Source: Gemmatimonadota bacterium (GTDB lineage: Bacteria > Gemmatimonadota > Gemmatimonadetes > Gemmatimonadales > GWC2-71-9). Taken from it: DNA of 64,000 nucleotides. The notes below the pieces were generated by a model. It ran no database searches. It had not been told where the DNA came from and saw only the letters and a list, made by a program, of their open reading frames with translations. The position numbers were made by a program, and so were the translations under genes. Below are positions 15,533-24,355 of this stretch, piece after piece (position 1 is the first letter of the stretch; every line of letters begins with the position of its first letter). The stretch spans positions 1 to 64,000 of the forward strand of contig SHZT01000005.1 of NCBI GenBank assembly GCA_009692185.1, written 5' to 3'.

Positions 15533-16158
15533 ACAAGCTGCGGGTCGGCATCTTCATCTTCGACGACGTCGAGGTCCTCGACTTCGCCGGCCCCTACGAA
15601 GTCTTCTCCCGCGCCCGCCTCACACCCGGGCTTGAGTCCCGCCGGTCCGACGAGACGGCGCCGTTTCGCGTGTTCACCGTCGCCGCGAAGGCCGAAACCA
15701 TTACTGCTACAGGCGGGCTTCGGGTCGTCCCCGACTATGGCTTTGCCACCACGTCTCCCATAGACCTGCTCGTCGTCCCTGGCGGGTTCGGAACGCGGCG
15801 ACTGCTTGAGGACTTCGCCGCGCTCGACTGGATTCGCGGCAGTGCGGCTGGCGCGCGACAGGTCACGTCGGTGTGCACCGGCGCCCTCCTCCTGGCAAAA
15901 GCCGGATTGCTCGCGGGCCGGCGGGCGACGACCCACTGGGGGTCGTTGGACCTGCTGGCGAGCTTGGACCCGACCATCCAGGTAGAACGAATCCGCCGCG
16001 TCGTTGAGGACGGGATCGTGACCTCGGCCGGGGTCTCGGCGGGCATTGATATGGCGCTGCTGATGGTGGAGCGGCTCTGCGGGGCCGAGGTGGCAAACGA
16101 AACGGCGCGGTACATCGAGTACCAGCGCCGCCCGATCGAAGCAGGAGAATCGGTCTAG
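15529..16158 (+). CDS. DJ-1/PfpI family protein
   Basis: 209 residues: VGIFIFDDVEVLDFAGPYEVFS, the acid residue region DLLVVPGGFGTRRLL and the nucleophile elbow TSVCTGALLLAKAGLL with conserved Cys, then THWGSLDLL. This is the isonitrile-hydratase/AraC-partner branch of DJ-1 proteins. ATG 15529 overlaps the upstream stop by ATGA; an ATG at 15493 would add 12 residues. It ends one base before the converging helicase gene. Confidence 0.88.
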   Translation: MNKLRVGIFIFDDVEVLDFAGPYEVFSRARLTPGLESRRSDETAPFRVFTVAAKAETITATGGLRVVPDYGFATTSPIDLLVVPGGFGTRRLLEDFAALDWIRGSAAGARQVTSVCTGALLLAKAGLLAGRRATTHWGSLDLLASLDPTIQVERIRRVVEDGIVTSAGVSAGIDMALLMVERLCGAEVANETARYIEYQRRPIEAGESV

Positions 16159-17547
16159 TCAGCGCCCGGGACGGTTGCCCCCACGCCAACGGTTCTTCCC
16201 CGACCACCCCTTGCCGCCACCGCCGCCGAACTGGGCCGGACTGCTTCCCGTCGCCGCCGGCCGGTCTGGCAGCGGCCCCTGCGCCGGCCGCCCGGTCTGC
16301 GCCGTGTTGTGCGCCGCTCGCCGCTGTTCCTTCGCTTTCGAGCGCGCACGATCGTCTGCTTTCTGGGCCCGCATTTTCGCCATGCGTTCGGCAATCGGGA
16401 CCTCGAACTTCGCGGCCGGACGCGCCGCGTAGTCGAAGTCGGGCAGGGTCACGCGGGGCAGCGCCTTGCCGACCGCTCGCTCGATCGTGCGGATTTCCCG
16501 TTCTTCTTCCGGCGACACGAACGTGAAGGCCTCGCCGGTGAGCTCCGCGCGACCCGTACGGCCCACCCGGTGGATGTAGTCCTCGGCCACGAGCGGCACG
16601 TCGAAGTTGACGACATGCCCCAGCGCCTCGACGTCAATGCCGCGTGCGGCGATGTCCGTGGCGACCAGCACGCGGATCTTGCCGGCCTTGAACCCGGCAA
16701 GCGCCTCGGTCCGCTGGCCCTGGGAGCGATTCCCGTGGATCCGCGCGGCGTTGACACCGCGCTTGGTAAGAAACTCCCACAGGCGGTTCGTGCGGTGCTT
16801 GGTCCGGGTAAAGACCAGCGCGTCGCGAATGAGGTCCCGCTCGAGGAGCGTCACCAGGAGAAGCGCCTTGAGATCCTGGCGCACCGGGTAGACGGCCTGG
16901 CTGATACCGACGGCAGGCGCGGCTTTCCGGGCAAGATTGATCATCGCCGGGTCCTTGAGCAATTCCCGGGTCAGTCCCTGGATCGGCGGCGGCATGGTAG
17001 CGCTGAAAAACAGCGTCTGCCGCTTGGTCGGCAGCAGCTTGAGCAACCGGCGGATGTCCGGCAGGAACCCCATGTCGAGCATGCGGTCCGCCTCGTCCAG
17101 CACCAGGTGCTCGATGTGGTTGAGCTTGGCGTACGGGCGCCGCAGGTGATCGAGCAGGCGGCCCGGGGTCGCGACGATGACGTCCACGCCCGTCCGGAAC
17201 GCATGCTCCTGCGGACCCATGCCGACGCCGCCGAAAATGGCGGCCGCGGTGATGGGCGTGTGGGTGGCCAGGGCGTTCAGCTCCTCGAGGATCTGCGCCG
17301 CCAGTTCCCGCGTGGGCGTTATGATGAGCGCGCGGGTGGTGCCGCGCGGGCGCGCCAGCAGGTGATGGAGAATCGGGAGCAGGAACGCGGCCGTCTTGCC
17401 GCTACCGGTCATGGCGCAGGCCAGCACGTCGCGACCGCCCATGGCGGGTGGAATGGCGTCGGCCTGGATGGGCGTGGGCCGGGCGAAACCGAGTTCCTTG
17501 ATCCCTGTGAGAAGCGTCGGATGGAGCTTGAGTGAGCCGAAGGGCAA
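16159..17547 (-). CDS. rhlE: DEAD-box RNA helicase, RhlE type
   Basis: 462 residues. Q motif region FARPTPIQADAIPP, motif I AMTGSGKT, Ia PTRELAAQ, Ib TPGRLLDH, II DEADRMLDMGF, III SATMP, IV VFTRTKH, V VLVATDIAARGID and VI HRVGRTGRA are intact. A basic Gly-rich tail (GGGGKGWSGKNRW) follows, as in RhlE proteins that act in RNA remodelling and cold adaptation. The start is TTG 17547, the only standard codon that keeps the N-terminal Q-motif region. Confidence 0.9.
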   Translation of the reverse strand: MPFGSLKLHPTLLTGIKELGFARPTPIQADAIPPAMGGRDVLACAMTGSGKTAAFLLPILHHLLARPRGTTRALIITPTRELAAQILEELNALATHTPITAAAIFGGVGMGPQEHAFRTGVDVIVATPGRLLDHLRRPYAKLNHIEHLVLDEADRMLDMGFLPDIRRLLKLLPTKRQTLFFSATMPPPIQGLTRELLKDPAMINLARKAAPAVGISQAVYPVRQDLKALLLVTLLERDLIRDALVFTRTKHRTNRLWEFLTKRGVNAARIHGNRSQGQRTEALAGFKAGKIRVLVATDIAARGIDVEALGHVVNFDVPLVAEDYIHRVGRTGRAELTGEAFTFVSPEEEREIRTIERAVGKALPRVTLPDFDYAARPAAKFEVPIAERMAKMRAQKADDRARSKAKEQRRAAHNTAQTGRPAQGPLPDRPAATGSSPAQFGGGGGKGWSGKNRWRGGNRPGR

Positions 17548-17638
17548 TGGATTCTTTGAAAGAGGAAGGATTTACCGTCGGAATGCGGAAGCTATGTCGG
17601 GCACATACCTTTCGCTACGACATGAAAGGAGTACTTCC

Positions 17639-19321
17639 GTGCGACGTTGTATGATCGTTTTGGGCTTGCTGACCGGCGTAGCCACCAGCGCTGAAACCCA
17701 GGTGACCACGCCACCGGCGCCTCAGCCGCCCGCGGCGCCCAGGGTGTTCACGCGCGCCGACACGCTCCGCGGCGCATGGACGACACCCGCCCGGGCATGG
17801 TGGGATGCCGCCTTCTACGATCTTCACGTGACCCTGAGCCCCGGGGACAGCAGTATCCGCGGGTACAACGCCATTTCCTACCGGGTTCTCAAGCCCGCGC
17901 AGGAACTGCAGATCGACCTCATGGTGCCGCTGGACGTGGACAGCATGGTGCAGGACAGAAAGGCGGTCGCGTTCCGCCGGGAAGGCAACGCGTTCTTCGC
18001 CACGCTCACCGCGCCACAGCGCGCCGGCGAGCGCAAGACGATCACGGTCTACTACCGCGGCAGGCCGCAGGTGGCCAGGCGGCCGCCCTGGGAGGGCGGG
18101 TTCACGTGGGGGCAGGACAGTATCGGCCGGCCCTGGGTCGTGACCACGGACCAGGGGATGGGCGCCAGCGCCTGGTGGCCGAACAAGGACACCCAGGCGG
18201 ACGAACCCGACAGCCAGCGCGTCGCGATCACTGTTCCCTACCCCATGGTCAACATCTCGAACGGGCGGCTGCGCAGCACCACGCATAACGGTGATGGCAC
18301 GACCACGTTCGAGTGGTTCGCGGCCAACCCGATCAACAACTACGCGATCGCCGTGGCCGCGGGGAACTACGCGCACTACAGCTCGGTCTACCACGGCGAG
18401 AAGGGCGACCTGGCGCTGGACTTCTGGCCGTTGGATTACCACCTGCCGGTGGCGCGGAGCACGTTCCCGCAGGCCATTCCGATGCTGCAGTGCTTTGAGC
18501 ACTGGTTCGGGCCGTACCCGTGGTACGAGGACGGCTACAAGCTGATCGAGGTGTCCAACAACGGGATGGAGCACCAGAGCGCGATCGCGTACGGCAACCG
18601 GTACGCCAATGGGTACCGCGGGCGCGATGCCTCAGGCACCGGGTACGGCATGAACTGGGATTTCATCATCGTGCACGAGAGCGCTCACGAGTGGTTCGGC
18701 AACAACATCACGACGAAGGACCTGGCCGACATGTGGGTGCACGAGAGTTTCGCGAACTACGCGGAGAACCTCTACACCGAGTGCCTCTTCGGGAAACAGG
18801 CGGGAGCGGACTACGCGATCGGGACCCGGCGCGGCATCCGTAACGACCGGCCGATTGTCGGGGCGTACGGCGTGAACGACCAGGGCTCGGGTGACATGTA
18901 TCCCAAGGGCGGGAACATGCTGCACACCATCCGGCAGGTCGTGGGCGATGATGAGAAGTGGCGCGGGATCCTGCGCGGCCTGAACCAGACATTCTGGCAC
19001 CAGGTCGTGATGGGATCACAGATCGAGGACTACATCACCCGGAAATCGGAGAAGGACCTGTCGAAGGTGTTCGAGCAATACCTGCGGACCACGAAGATCC
19101 CGGCCCTGGAATACAAGATCGACGGTACGATGCTCTCCTACCGCTGGGCGGACGTGGTGCCGGGATTCAACATGCCGCTCCCGGTCACGTTGTCGAGCAC
19201 AGGGTACACCGTCATTCGGCCGACCGAAGCGTGGCAGACGGCACGGATCACGCTGGCCAACCCGGCCGACTTCAAGGCGGACGCCAACTACTACGTCATC
19301 GTGCGCAACCCAGCGCCGTAG
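17639..19321 (+). CDS. Exported M1-family aminopeptidase-like metallopeptidase
   Basis: 560 residues. Signal peptide to about residue 18; M1 catalytic core with HESAH (346-350) and third zinc ligand Glu369 in WVHESFANYAE. The substrate motif usually written GxMEN reads NGMEHQ here (308-313), which could change N-terminus recognition. Ends with a short beta domain rather than a full ARM repeat. GTG 17639 has AAAGGAG at 17625-17631, so the longer upstream frame is not used. Confidence 0.88.
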   Translation: MRRCMIVLGLLTGVATSAETQVTTPPAPQPPAAPRVFTRADTLRGAWTTPARAWWDAAFYDLHVTLSPGDSSIRGYNAISYRVLKPAQELQIDLMVPLDVDSMVQDRKAVAFRREGNAFFATLTAPQRAGERKTITVYYRGRPQVARRPPWEGGFTWGQDSIGRPWVVTTDQGMGASAWWPNKDTQADEPDSQRVAITVPYPMVNISNGRLRSTTHNGDGTTTFEWFAANPINNYAIAVAAGNYAHYSSVYHGEKGDLALDFWPLDYHLPVARSTFPQAIPMLQCFEHWFGPYPWYEDGYKLIEVSNNGMEHQSAIAYGNRYANGYRGRDASGTGYGMNWDFIIVHESAHEWFGNNITTKDLADMWVHESFANYAENLYTECLFGKQAGADYAIGTRRGIRNDRPIVGAYGVNDQGSGDMYPKGGNMLHTIRQVVGDDEKWRGILRGLNQTFWHQVVMGSQIEDYITRKSEKDLSKVFEQYLRTTKIPALEYKIDGTMLSYRWADVVPGFNMPLPVTLSSTGYTVIRPTEAWQTARITLANPADFKADANYYVIVRNPAP

Positions 19322-19324
19322 CGC

Positions 19325-20068
19325 GTGAATCCGCGAATGCCCCTGGCCGGCCTGGCTGCGCTCGTTCTCGCGTGTTCACAGGCGGCGACCACACCGTCCG
19401 CCACGTCCATCGACGCCAACCTTCCGGCCCCATGGAAGAAGTTCACAGCGAACTCGGGCGTCGTTGCGACGCTCGAGGGTACGACGGTCGTGGTGCGGAG
19501 CACCGCGATTCCCGACCACAAGAGCCCGTATTTCGGTGCGGGTGATGCCCGGTACGAGGCCTACACCGGAACGAACGGCGCGTTCGCCATCAACCCGAAC
19601 CGCATCGGCACGCAGTCCCTGACGTTCCGGATTCCGGTGGCGCCGACCGCGGCGGCGACGGTGACCGCGACCCCGCTCGGGCCGATCGGTGTGGCGCTCA
19701 ACGGCGTGCCGTTCTTCAACCAGTACGCCGGCCCCAACCAGCCGCTCACGGGGGAGATCAACTCGTTTGACCAGTACAATGGACACCCGCAAATGAGCAG
19801 CATGTATCACTATCACGTCGAGCCGCTCTCGCTGACCGCGCGGCTCGGCCGGGAGGGACTGCTTGGGTTCCTGCTCGACGGCTTTCCGCTCTACGGCCCG
19901 CTCGAGAACGGCATTGCGGTGGCCGAGGCGGGCCTCGATGCCCAGCACGGCCACACCCACGCCACAGCGGACTACCCCGCGGGCACCTACCACTATCACG
20001 TGACCGCGATCGCGCCGTATATCAACGGAGCCGGGTTTCGTGGTACGCCCGGGACCGTCTCCCAGTAG
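19325..20068 (+). CDS. YHYH-domain lipoprotein
   Basis: 247 residues with signal and lipobox VLAC. Two YHYH motifs (MYHYHVEPLS and GTYHYHVTA) and the HGHTHATADYPAGTYH stretch define the YHYH domain, found in secreted proteins of unknown role and thought to bind metal. GTG 19325 is 3 bases after the peptidase stop. Probably an operon with it. Confidence 0.85.
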   Translation: MNPRMPLAGLAALVLACSQAATTPSATSIDANLPAPWKKFTANSGVVATLEGTTVVVRSTAIPDHKSPYFGAGDARYEAYTGTNGAFAINPNRIGTQSLTFRIPVAPTAAATVTATPLGPIGVALNGVPFFNQYAGPNQPLTGEINSFDQYNGHPQMSSMYHYHVEPLSLTARLGREGLLGFLLDGFPLYGPLENGIAVAEAGLDAQHGHTHATADYPAGTYHYHVTAIAPYINGAGFRGTPGTVSQ

Positions 20069-20111
20069 TGTAGGGGCCATCGTCAACAACTATTCACAAG
20101 GGAGGCTCGCC

Positions 20112-20570
20112 ATCAGGTCCGCAACGGCCCCGCTCGTCCTGGCACTCCTCTCCTGCACCGGGGGAGATGTTCGGCGTCCCGTCACGGTGACGCCGGCGCA
20201 GTTCACCGGGCTCCGGTGGATCTCCGGCTCATGGCGAGGGACAGGGAGCGGGGTAAAGCCGTTTTTCGAGCGTTATCAGTTCGTGGATGACTCAACTATC
20301 GAGATGCACGGCTCTCCGGACTCTGCGTTCGGGACGCCGGGCGACAGCATCCGGATTACGCTCCGCGGCGGTCGGGTTGTTTCGAAGAGCGCGTCCTCGT
20401 GGGTCGCTACCTCGATCGACTCGTCTTCCGTGCGGTTCGACCACTCGGAGAGGCCCGGCAACGCCTTCACGTTCCGTCGCGTCTCGCACACCGAATGGAC
20501 CGCCCACATCGAATGGACGGGCGACAAAGGTGTGCAGACGATCTCATACCAGATGACCCGGGTGCCGTAA
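20112..20570 (+). CDS. DUF6265-like lipoprotein, start codon apparently ATC
   Basis: About 152 residues: short signal peptide to LLSC, then FTGLRWISGSWRGTG and FFERYQFVDDSTIEM, a lipocalin-like strand set as in DUF6265. The upstream AAGGGAGG (20098-20105) is a perfect ribosome site with 6-base spacing to ATC at 20112. No ATG, GTG or TTG occurs in frame between 20040 and the signal peptide; ATG 20040 would start inside the YHYH gene and destroy the signal. The start is therefore uncertain. Confidence 0.6.
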   Translation: MRSATAPLVLALLSCTGGDVRRPVTVTPAQFTGLRWISGSWRGTGSGVKPFFERYQFVDDSTIEMHGSPDSAFGTPGDSIRITLRGGRVVSKSASSWVATSIDSSSVRFDHSERPGNAFTFRRVSHTEWTAHIEWTGDKGVQTISYQMTRVP

Positions 20571-20660
20571 TAGGGCTGCCTCGCGACCGTTACCGCCCCA
20601 CACGCCGTCCAACAGGGCAACGACACACAACACGCCGAAGACAACCATTCCCGCATATGT

Positions 20661-20686
20661 CACGGACACCCGCCGAGCGGGAGCCG
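20661..20686. terminator. Hairpin between convergent genes
   Basis: CACGG-aca-CCCGC-cga-GCGGG-ag-CCGTG folds into a two-part stem in the 174-base gap between the DUF6265-like gene and the converging acetamidase gene. A second weaker stem (AAGCCCT with AGGGGCTT) lies at about 20712-20744. They may serve as bidirectional terminators. Nothing else is convincing in this gap. Confidence 0.45.
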
Positions 20687-20744
20687 TGATCATGTTGGGC
20701 TGCCAACCGTGAAGCCCTGATGAACTGACCCTGAAAAAGGGGCT

Positions 20745-21752
20745 TTACCGCTTCCCGATGATCGCCTTGGGGATCACGACATGCACTCCGACGTTGCCGT
20801 CTACCAATTGGGTGATCCGGACGTCGCACGCGATGCTCACCAGCCGATAGGCCTCCATTTTCGGCCACGCCTTGTACTCGGCGATGAAGTTGACCGCCTC
20901 CTGGATCGCGATCTGTGTGGCTTTCGTGAGATCCTTGTCCATTCCCATCGCGATGAAATGCGTGGCCGTCTCTCCCCGCGGCCACGCGAGCTTCATGTCC
21001 TTCCGCACGATGAGCTGAAGCCGCCCGCGGAGTGATGTCTCGATTGCCGTCTGGTTCACCTCGCCGTCGCCCTGGGCCGCATGGCCGTCGCCCACCAGGA
21101 ACAGGGCGCCGGGCACGTGGACCGGGATGAACAGCGTGGTCCCGGCCACCAACTCCTTGTTGTCCAGGTTCCCCGCGTGAATGCTGGGCGGGTTGCTGCT
21201 CACCCGCCCCGAGTCGCGCGGCGGTGAGACGCCCATGCTGCCGAAGAAGGGCCGCAACGGGATCTCGATGCCGTTCCCGAATGCGCCCACCATGCGGGCG
21301 CGATCGAGCCGGATGATCTTGGTCGACGGCTGTTCGCAGTTGGCGCGCAGGAACCCGCTGCAGCCGTTGTAGCCATATGGAATCGCGATGTCGATGCTCA
21401 GAATCCGCACTTCGAGCACATCACCCGAGTCGGCGCCTTCCACGTAAACCGGCCCGGTCAGAATGTGCCCGCCCGGACCGCGGTCGGTCACCTGTGCAAC
21501 GACGTCACGCAGGGACTGTTCGATTTCGCCCGGTGGTATTCCCGCGGCTTCCAGGCGGCTCGGGACGTTGGTCAGCAGGGTCTCGACGTCAATCGTGTCG
21601 CCCGAGGCAATGCGGATCGCCGGCGCCTTGCCGGCCCAGTAGTAGCCATAGGCCACGGTGGCCGGCGTCGCAGGCAGACGATGCAAATGTTGCGCAGCGA
21701 GCGGCTGCGCGACGAGGGCCAGCAGCAGGGCGGCGAGAGGCTTGCTAGTCAT
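20745..21752 (-). CDS. Exported acetamidase/formamidase-family protein
   Basis: 335 residues: signal peptide to LAAQ, then FmdA/AmdA fold marks GPGGHILTGPVYVEGADSGDVLEV, the PYGYNGCSGFL loop, NNKELVAGTTLFIPVHVPGALFLVGDGHAAQGDGEV. Family enzymes hydrolyse short amides; a signal peptide is less usual. ATG 21752 is taken (ATG 21758 also possible); a longer frame would be shadow sequence. Divergent from the DUF5655 gene. Confidence 0.85.
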   Translation of the reverse strand: MTSKPLAALLLALVAQPLAAQHLHRLPATPATVAYGYYWAGKAPAIRIASGDTIDVETLLTNVPSRLEAAGIPPGEIEQSLRDVVAQVTDRGPGGHILTGPVYVEGADSGDVLEVRILSIDIAIPYGYNGCSGFLRANCEQPSTKIIRLDRARMVGAFGNGIEIPLRPFFGSMGVSPPRDSGRVSSNPPSIHAGNLDNKELVAGTTLFIPVHVPGALFLVGDGHAAQGDGEVNQTAIETSLRGRLQLIVRKDMKLAWPRGETATHFIAMGMDKDLTKATQIAIQEAVNFIAEYKAWPKMEAYRLVSIACDVRITQLVDGNVGVHVVIPKAIIGKR

Positions 21753-21768
21753 ACCCATAACATGCGGC

Positions 21769-22176
21769 GTGTGGACGTCCTTGCGCCAACCGCCGGGAGG
21801 TCCGCAGTTTTTCCCCATGCCCAGCGCAGCCTCCTCTTTCAACGTGGTGCACCATTTCTCCGGGTGTACGTCCGACGTCAAGTCGACGTACACGGCAATC
21901 CTCCGCGCGGCCCGGCGCCTGGGCGACGTACGTGAGGAGCCCAAGAAGACATCCATTCACCTCGTGCGGAACTCCGCCTTCGCGGGCATCGCCACCCGGA
22001 AGACCGCGCTCATCCTGACGTTCAAGTCCGACGCGGACATCAAGAGCCCGCGAATCTCGAAGCACGAGCAGGCCTCCACCAACCGGTGGCACCTGGAGGT
22101 CCGGCTCGAGAAGCCCGCCGAGGTGGACGCGGAAGTCGTGGGCTGGCTCTCGCGAGCGTACCAGCTGTCCGAGTGA
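21769..22176 (+). CDS. DUF5655 family protein
   Basis: About 135 residues. The core EEPKKTSIHLVRNSAFAGIATRKTALILTFKS and KHEQASTNRWHLEVRL is the DUF5655 signature. Relatives often begin with a WTCPxCGRxF zinc site; here the matching place reads VWTSLRQPPGGPQFF with the cysteines gone, which supports GTG 21769 as start (ATG 21817 is the other choice). Function unknown. The stop overlaps the NUDIX start (GTGA). Confidence 0.72.
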   Translation: MWTSLRQPPGGPQFFPMPSAASSFNVVHHFSGCTSDVKSTYTAILRAARRLGDVREEPKKTSIHLVRNSAFAGIATRKTALILTFKSDADIKSPRISKHEQASTNRWHLEVRLEKPAEVDAEVVGWLSRAYQLSE

Positions 22177-22616
22177 GCGAGGCAGTCCGGGAGTTCGGCC
22201 AGCGCGATCCGTCGGTCACGTACCACCTTCGGCCCGGCGGATACGCCGTCGTGCGGAACACTGCGGGTGACGTTCTGCTCGGCATCACGCATGAGGGCGT
22301 GTTTCTCCCCGGCGGCGGGCAGGACGCGGGCGAAGGCCCCGAACAGGCGGCCGTCCGCGAGGCCTGGGAGGAATGCGGATACCGCGTGCGACTCGGCCCC
22401 ATGCTTGGTGTCGCTGACGAGCTGGTCTACGTGATCGAGGAATCCCGCCACTGCCGGAAACGCTGCACGTTCTTCATCGCCCACGTTATTGAGCAGGACG
22501 CCGCCAAGGCACCGGACCACGAGGTTGCCTGGATGCCCGTCGCAGAAGCACAGAGGCGCCTGAGAGACGGCAGCCAGCGCTGGGCGATCGACCTGGCCTT
22601 GCAGGCGACGAGCTAG
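22173..22616 (+). CDS. NUDIX hydrolase
   Basis: 147 residues with a full Nudix box GX5EX7REUXEEXGU beginning at GGQDAGEGPEQAAVREAWEE. It cleaves nucleoside diphosphate-linked compounds; the substrate cannot be told. GTG 22173 overlaps the upstream stop by GTGA, so it is translationally coupled to the DUF5655 gene. Confidence 0.9.
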   Translation: MSEAVREFGQRDPSVTYHLRPGGYAVVRNTAGDVLLGITHEGVFLPGGGQDAGEGPEQAAVREAWEECGYRVRLGPMLGVADELVYVIEESRHCRKRCTFFIAHVIEQDAAKAPDHEVAWMPVAEAQRRLRDGSQRWAIDLALQATS

Positions 22617-22675
22617 GGTCGCGCATTTGCTCCGCCAAGGCCTTCCCGCCAACTTCGTACAGTGAGAGAAGCGAG

Positions 22676-23182
22676 ATGATGGTCCGCTCTGCCGCCGCCA
22701 CCGTCCCCGAGTACCTCGCGGCGCTTGCCATCGAACGCCGCCCCGAGATCGAGCAGGTCCGCACGGTCGTCCTGCGAAACCTGCCCACAGGCTACAAGGA
22801 GGTGGTGAGCAGCCAGTTCATCGCCTACGTGATTCCGCTCGAACGCTATCCCAACACCTACAATGGTCAGCCGCTCTACTATGCCGCTCTCGGCGTGCAC
22901 AAGAGCTACAACACGCTCTACCTCATGGGCGCGTACGGCGACCCCGGCCAGCGGGCCAAGCTCGAGGCCGGGTTCAAGAAGTCGGGCAAGAAAATGGACA
23001 TGGGCAAGTCCTGCTTGCACTTCAAATCAGCCGCGGACCTGCCACTCGACACGATCGGCGAATTGATCGCCGCAATTCCATCGGAGAAATGGATCGCCAT
23101 GTACGAAGAGAGCCGGAAGATTCACACGAAACGGAAACCGGCGAAGACCAAGCCCAAATCCAAGACCAAGGCCAGCAAGTGA
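22676..23182 (+). CDS. DUF1801 (YdhG-like) protein
   Basis: 168 residues: TVPEYLAALAIERRPEIEQVRTVV and SSQFIAYVIPLERYPNTYNGQPLYYAALGVHKSY match DUF1801. A lysine-rich tail (KRKPAKTKPKSKTKASK) is added. Starts at ATG 22676 or 22679 after AGAGAAGCGAG. Unknown function. Confidence 0.85.
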   Translation: MMVRSAAATVPEYLAALAIERRPEIEQVRTVVLRNLPTGYKEVVSSQFIAYVIPLERYPNTYNGQPLYYAALGVHKSYNTLYLMGAYGDPGQRAKLEAGFKKSGKKMDMGKSCLHFKSAADLPLDTIGELIAAIPSEKWIAMYEESRKIHTKRKPAKTKPKSKTKASK

Positions 23183-23421
23183 AGCGAGTCGCGGCCCTGC
23201 TCCTCGTGGTAGCCACGACAGCCAAGGCGCAAAACGCGGACCCGCTCATGCCGTCCGAATTCCCTGGCACCACCGGTAATCCATCCCTGGTGACAGACCG
23301 GTTCGTGCTGGGCTTCATGGCATCCCTGGTGGTCCCGCCAACCGCCGAGGAGATGGCGGAGGAATTGAACAAACCGCAGGTCACACCCGACACGCAGCCG
23401 GGCTTCGGGCCACCGGCGTGA
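23179..23421 (+). CDS. 80-aa exported protein
   Basis: Signal peptide (KRVAALLLVVATTAKAQ) then a short polar mature part. GTG 23179 overlaps the DUF1801 stop (GTGA), and its own stop overlaps the next small ORF the same way, so it belongs to the operon. No family recognised. Confidence 0.6.
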   Translation: MKRVAALLLVVATTAKAQNADPLMPSEFPGTTGNPSLVTDRFVLGFMASLVVPPTAEEMAEELNKPQVTPDTQPGFGPPA

Positions 23422-23552
23422 TCGGCGAGAGCCCGACCCGCGCATTGTTCGTGACCGGTCGCGTGGCCATCCTGGCGTGGGTGGACGGCGACGCGCCGGC
23501 ATGTTTTGCGGGTGTGAAGGACTACCTGCGGTCAGTGCAGTTTCGGCAGTAG
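23418..23552 (+). CDS. 44-aa small ORF in operon
   Basis: GTG 23418 overlaps the previous stop (GTGA) and the frame runs to TAG 23550-23552: a short protein with a hydrophobic core (VAILAWVDGDAPACFAGV). Its placement in the chain of overlapping junctions is the main support; no homology is known. Confidence 0.4.
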   Translation: MIGESPTRALFVTGRVAILAWVDGDAPACFAGVKDYLRSVQFRQ

Positions 23553-23557
23553 GTGCC

Positions 23558-24355
23558 GTGACTGCGTCGCCCGCCGAGCCGTTCAGCGTGGTGAAGTGGT
23601 ACCTCGATTGCACGGATCCGGACGGCCGCTCCGCGATCTGTTACTGGGTATCCGTCGCGTGGCGCGGCTTCGCGCTCACCTGGCACAGCGTGGACCTCTA
23701 CGAACCCGGCTCACCACCCCACCGCGCAAGCCTCACGTCCGTCCCACCACCCACTCTCGCAGACGGAAGGATCACCTGGTCCTCCCCTGTTCTCCGTTGC
23801 ATGGCCACCGTCGAGCCCAGGAACCCTCCCCTGTCGGCCGTTCTTTTTCAGGATGACACCGGCCATGTGCACTGGCACTGCGACGCGCCCATCGGCCTCG
23901 CGTCCATCGCGGTGGCCGGTCATGCGCCCGTCTGCGGCAGCGGATACGCCGAGCACCTCGAGATGACCGTGGCCCCATGGCACCTGCCGATAACCGAGCT
24001 GCGGTGGGGCCGGTGGGGGGATGCCGACACGTCGCGATCGCTGGTCTGGATTGATTGGCGGGGAAAGACCAACCGCGCGTGGGCTTTTCTCGACGGACAC
24101 GAACAGGACGAGATACACGTGAGCGACACGACCGTCTCGGTGGGAGACACCACGCTCACGCTCGAACGACACCAGACGCTCGTACATCGCGGGCTTTCGG
24201 ACCTGTTGGATCCCATCCCCGCCCTCCGCGCCGTGCTCCCGGCGTCGCTCCTCAAGGTCAGTGAAACAAAGTGGCGGGGGACCGGCACACTGAGCCGTCC
24301 GGGAAGCGCTCCGGTCACCGCGCCGGCCGTCTACGAAATGGTTCGCCTCGGATGA
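23558..24355 (+). CDS. Possible CrtC/AttH-like lipocalin-domain protein
   Basis: 265 residues, no signal peptide from GTG 23558. KWYLDCTDPDGRSAICYWVSVAW, GSGYAEHLEMTVAPWHLP and TELRWGRW resemble the conserved strands of the carotenoid 1,2-hydratase/AttH-like lipocalin fold (GxGYxE and WGR motifs). If so it might hydrate or bind a hydrophobic chain; the call is by motif spacing and is uncertain. The stop overlaps the following start (ATGA). Confidence 0.45.
   Translation: MTASPAEPFSVVKWYLDCTDPDGRSAICYWVSVAWRGFALTWHSVDLYEPGSPPHRASLTSVPPPTLADGRITWSSPVLRCMATVEPRNPPLSAVLFQDDTGHVHWHCDAPIGLASIAVAGHAPVCGSGYAEHLEMTVAPWHLPITELRWGRWGDADTSRSLVWIDWRGKTNRAWAFLDGHEQDEIHVSDTTVSVGDTTLTLERHQTLVHRGLSDLLDPIPALRAVLPASLLKVSETKWRGTGTLSRPGSAPVTAPAVYEMVRLG

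Noticed and set aside
16309-17535. Plus-strand 408-aa open frame opposite rhlE
   Set aside because: rhlE motifs are continuous on the minus strand; this frame is a shadow.
20544-20693. 49-codon minus-strand ORF (hydrophobic centre MVVFGVLCVVALL) in the gap after the DUF6265-like gene
   Set aside because: It has one hydrophobic stretch but no ribosome site and overlaps the 3' end of the plus-strand gene; too weak to annotate.
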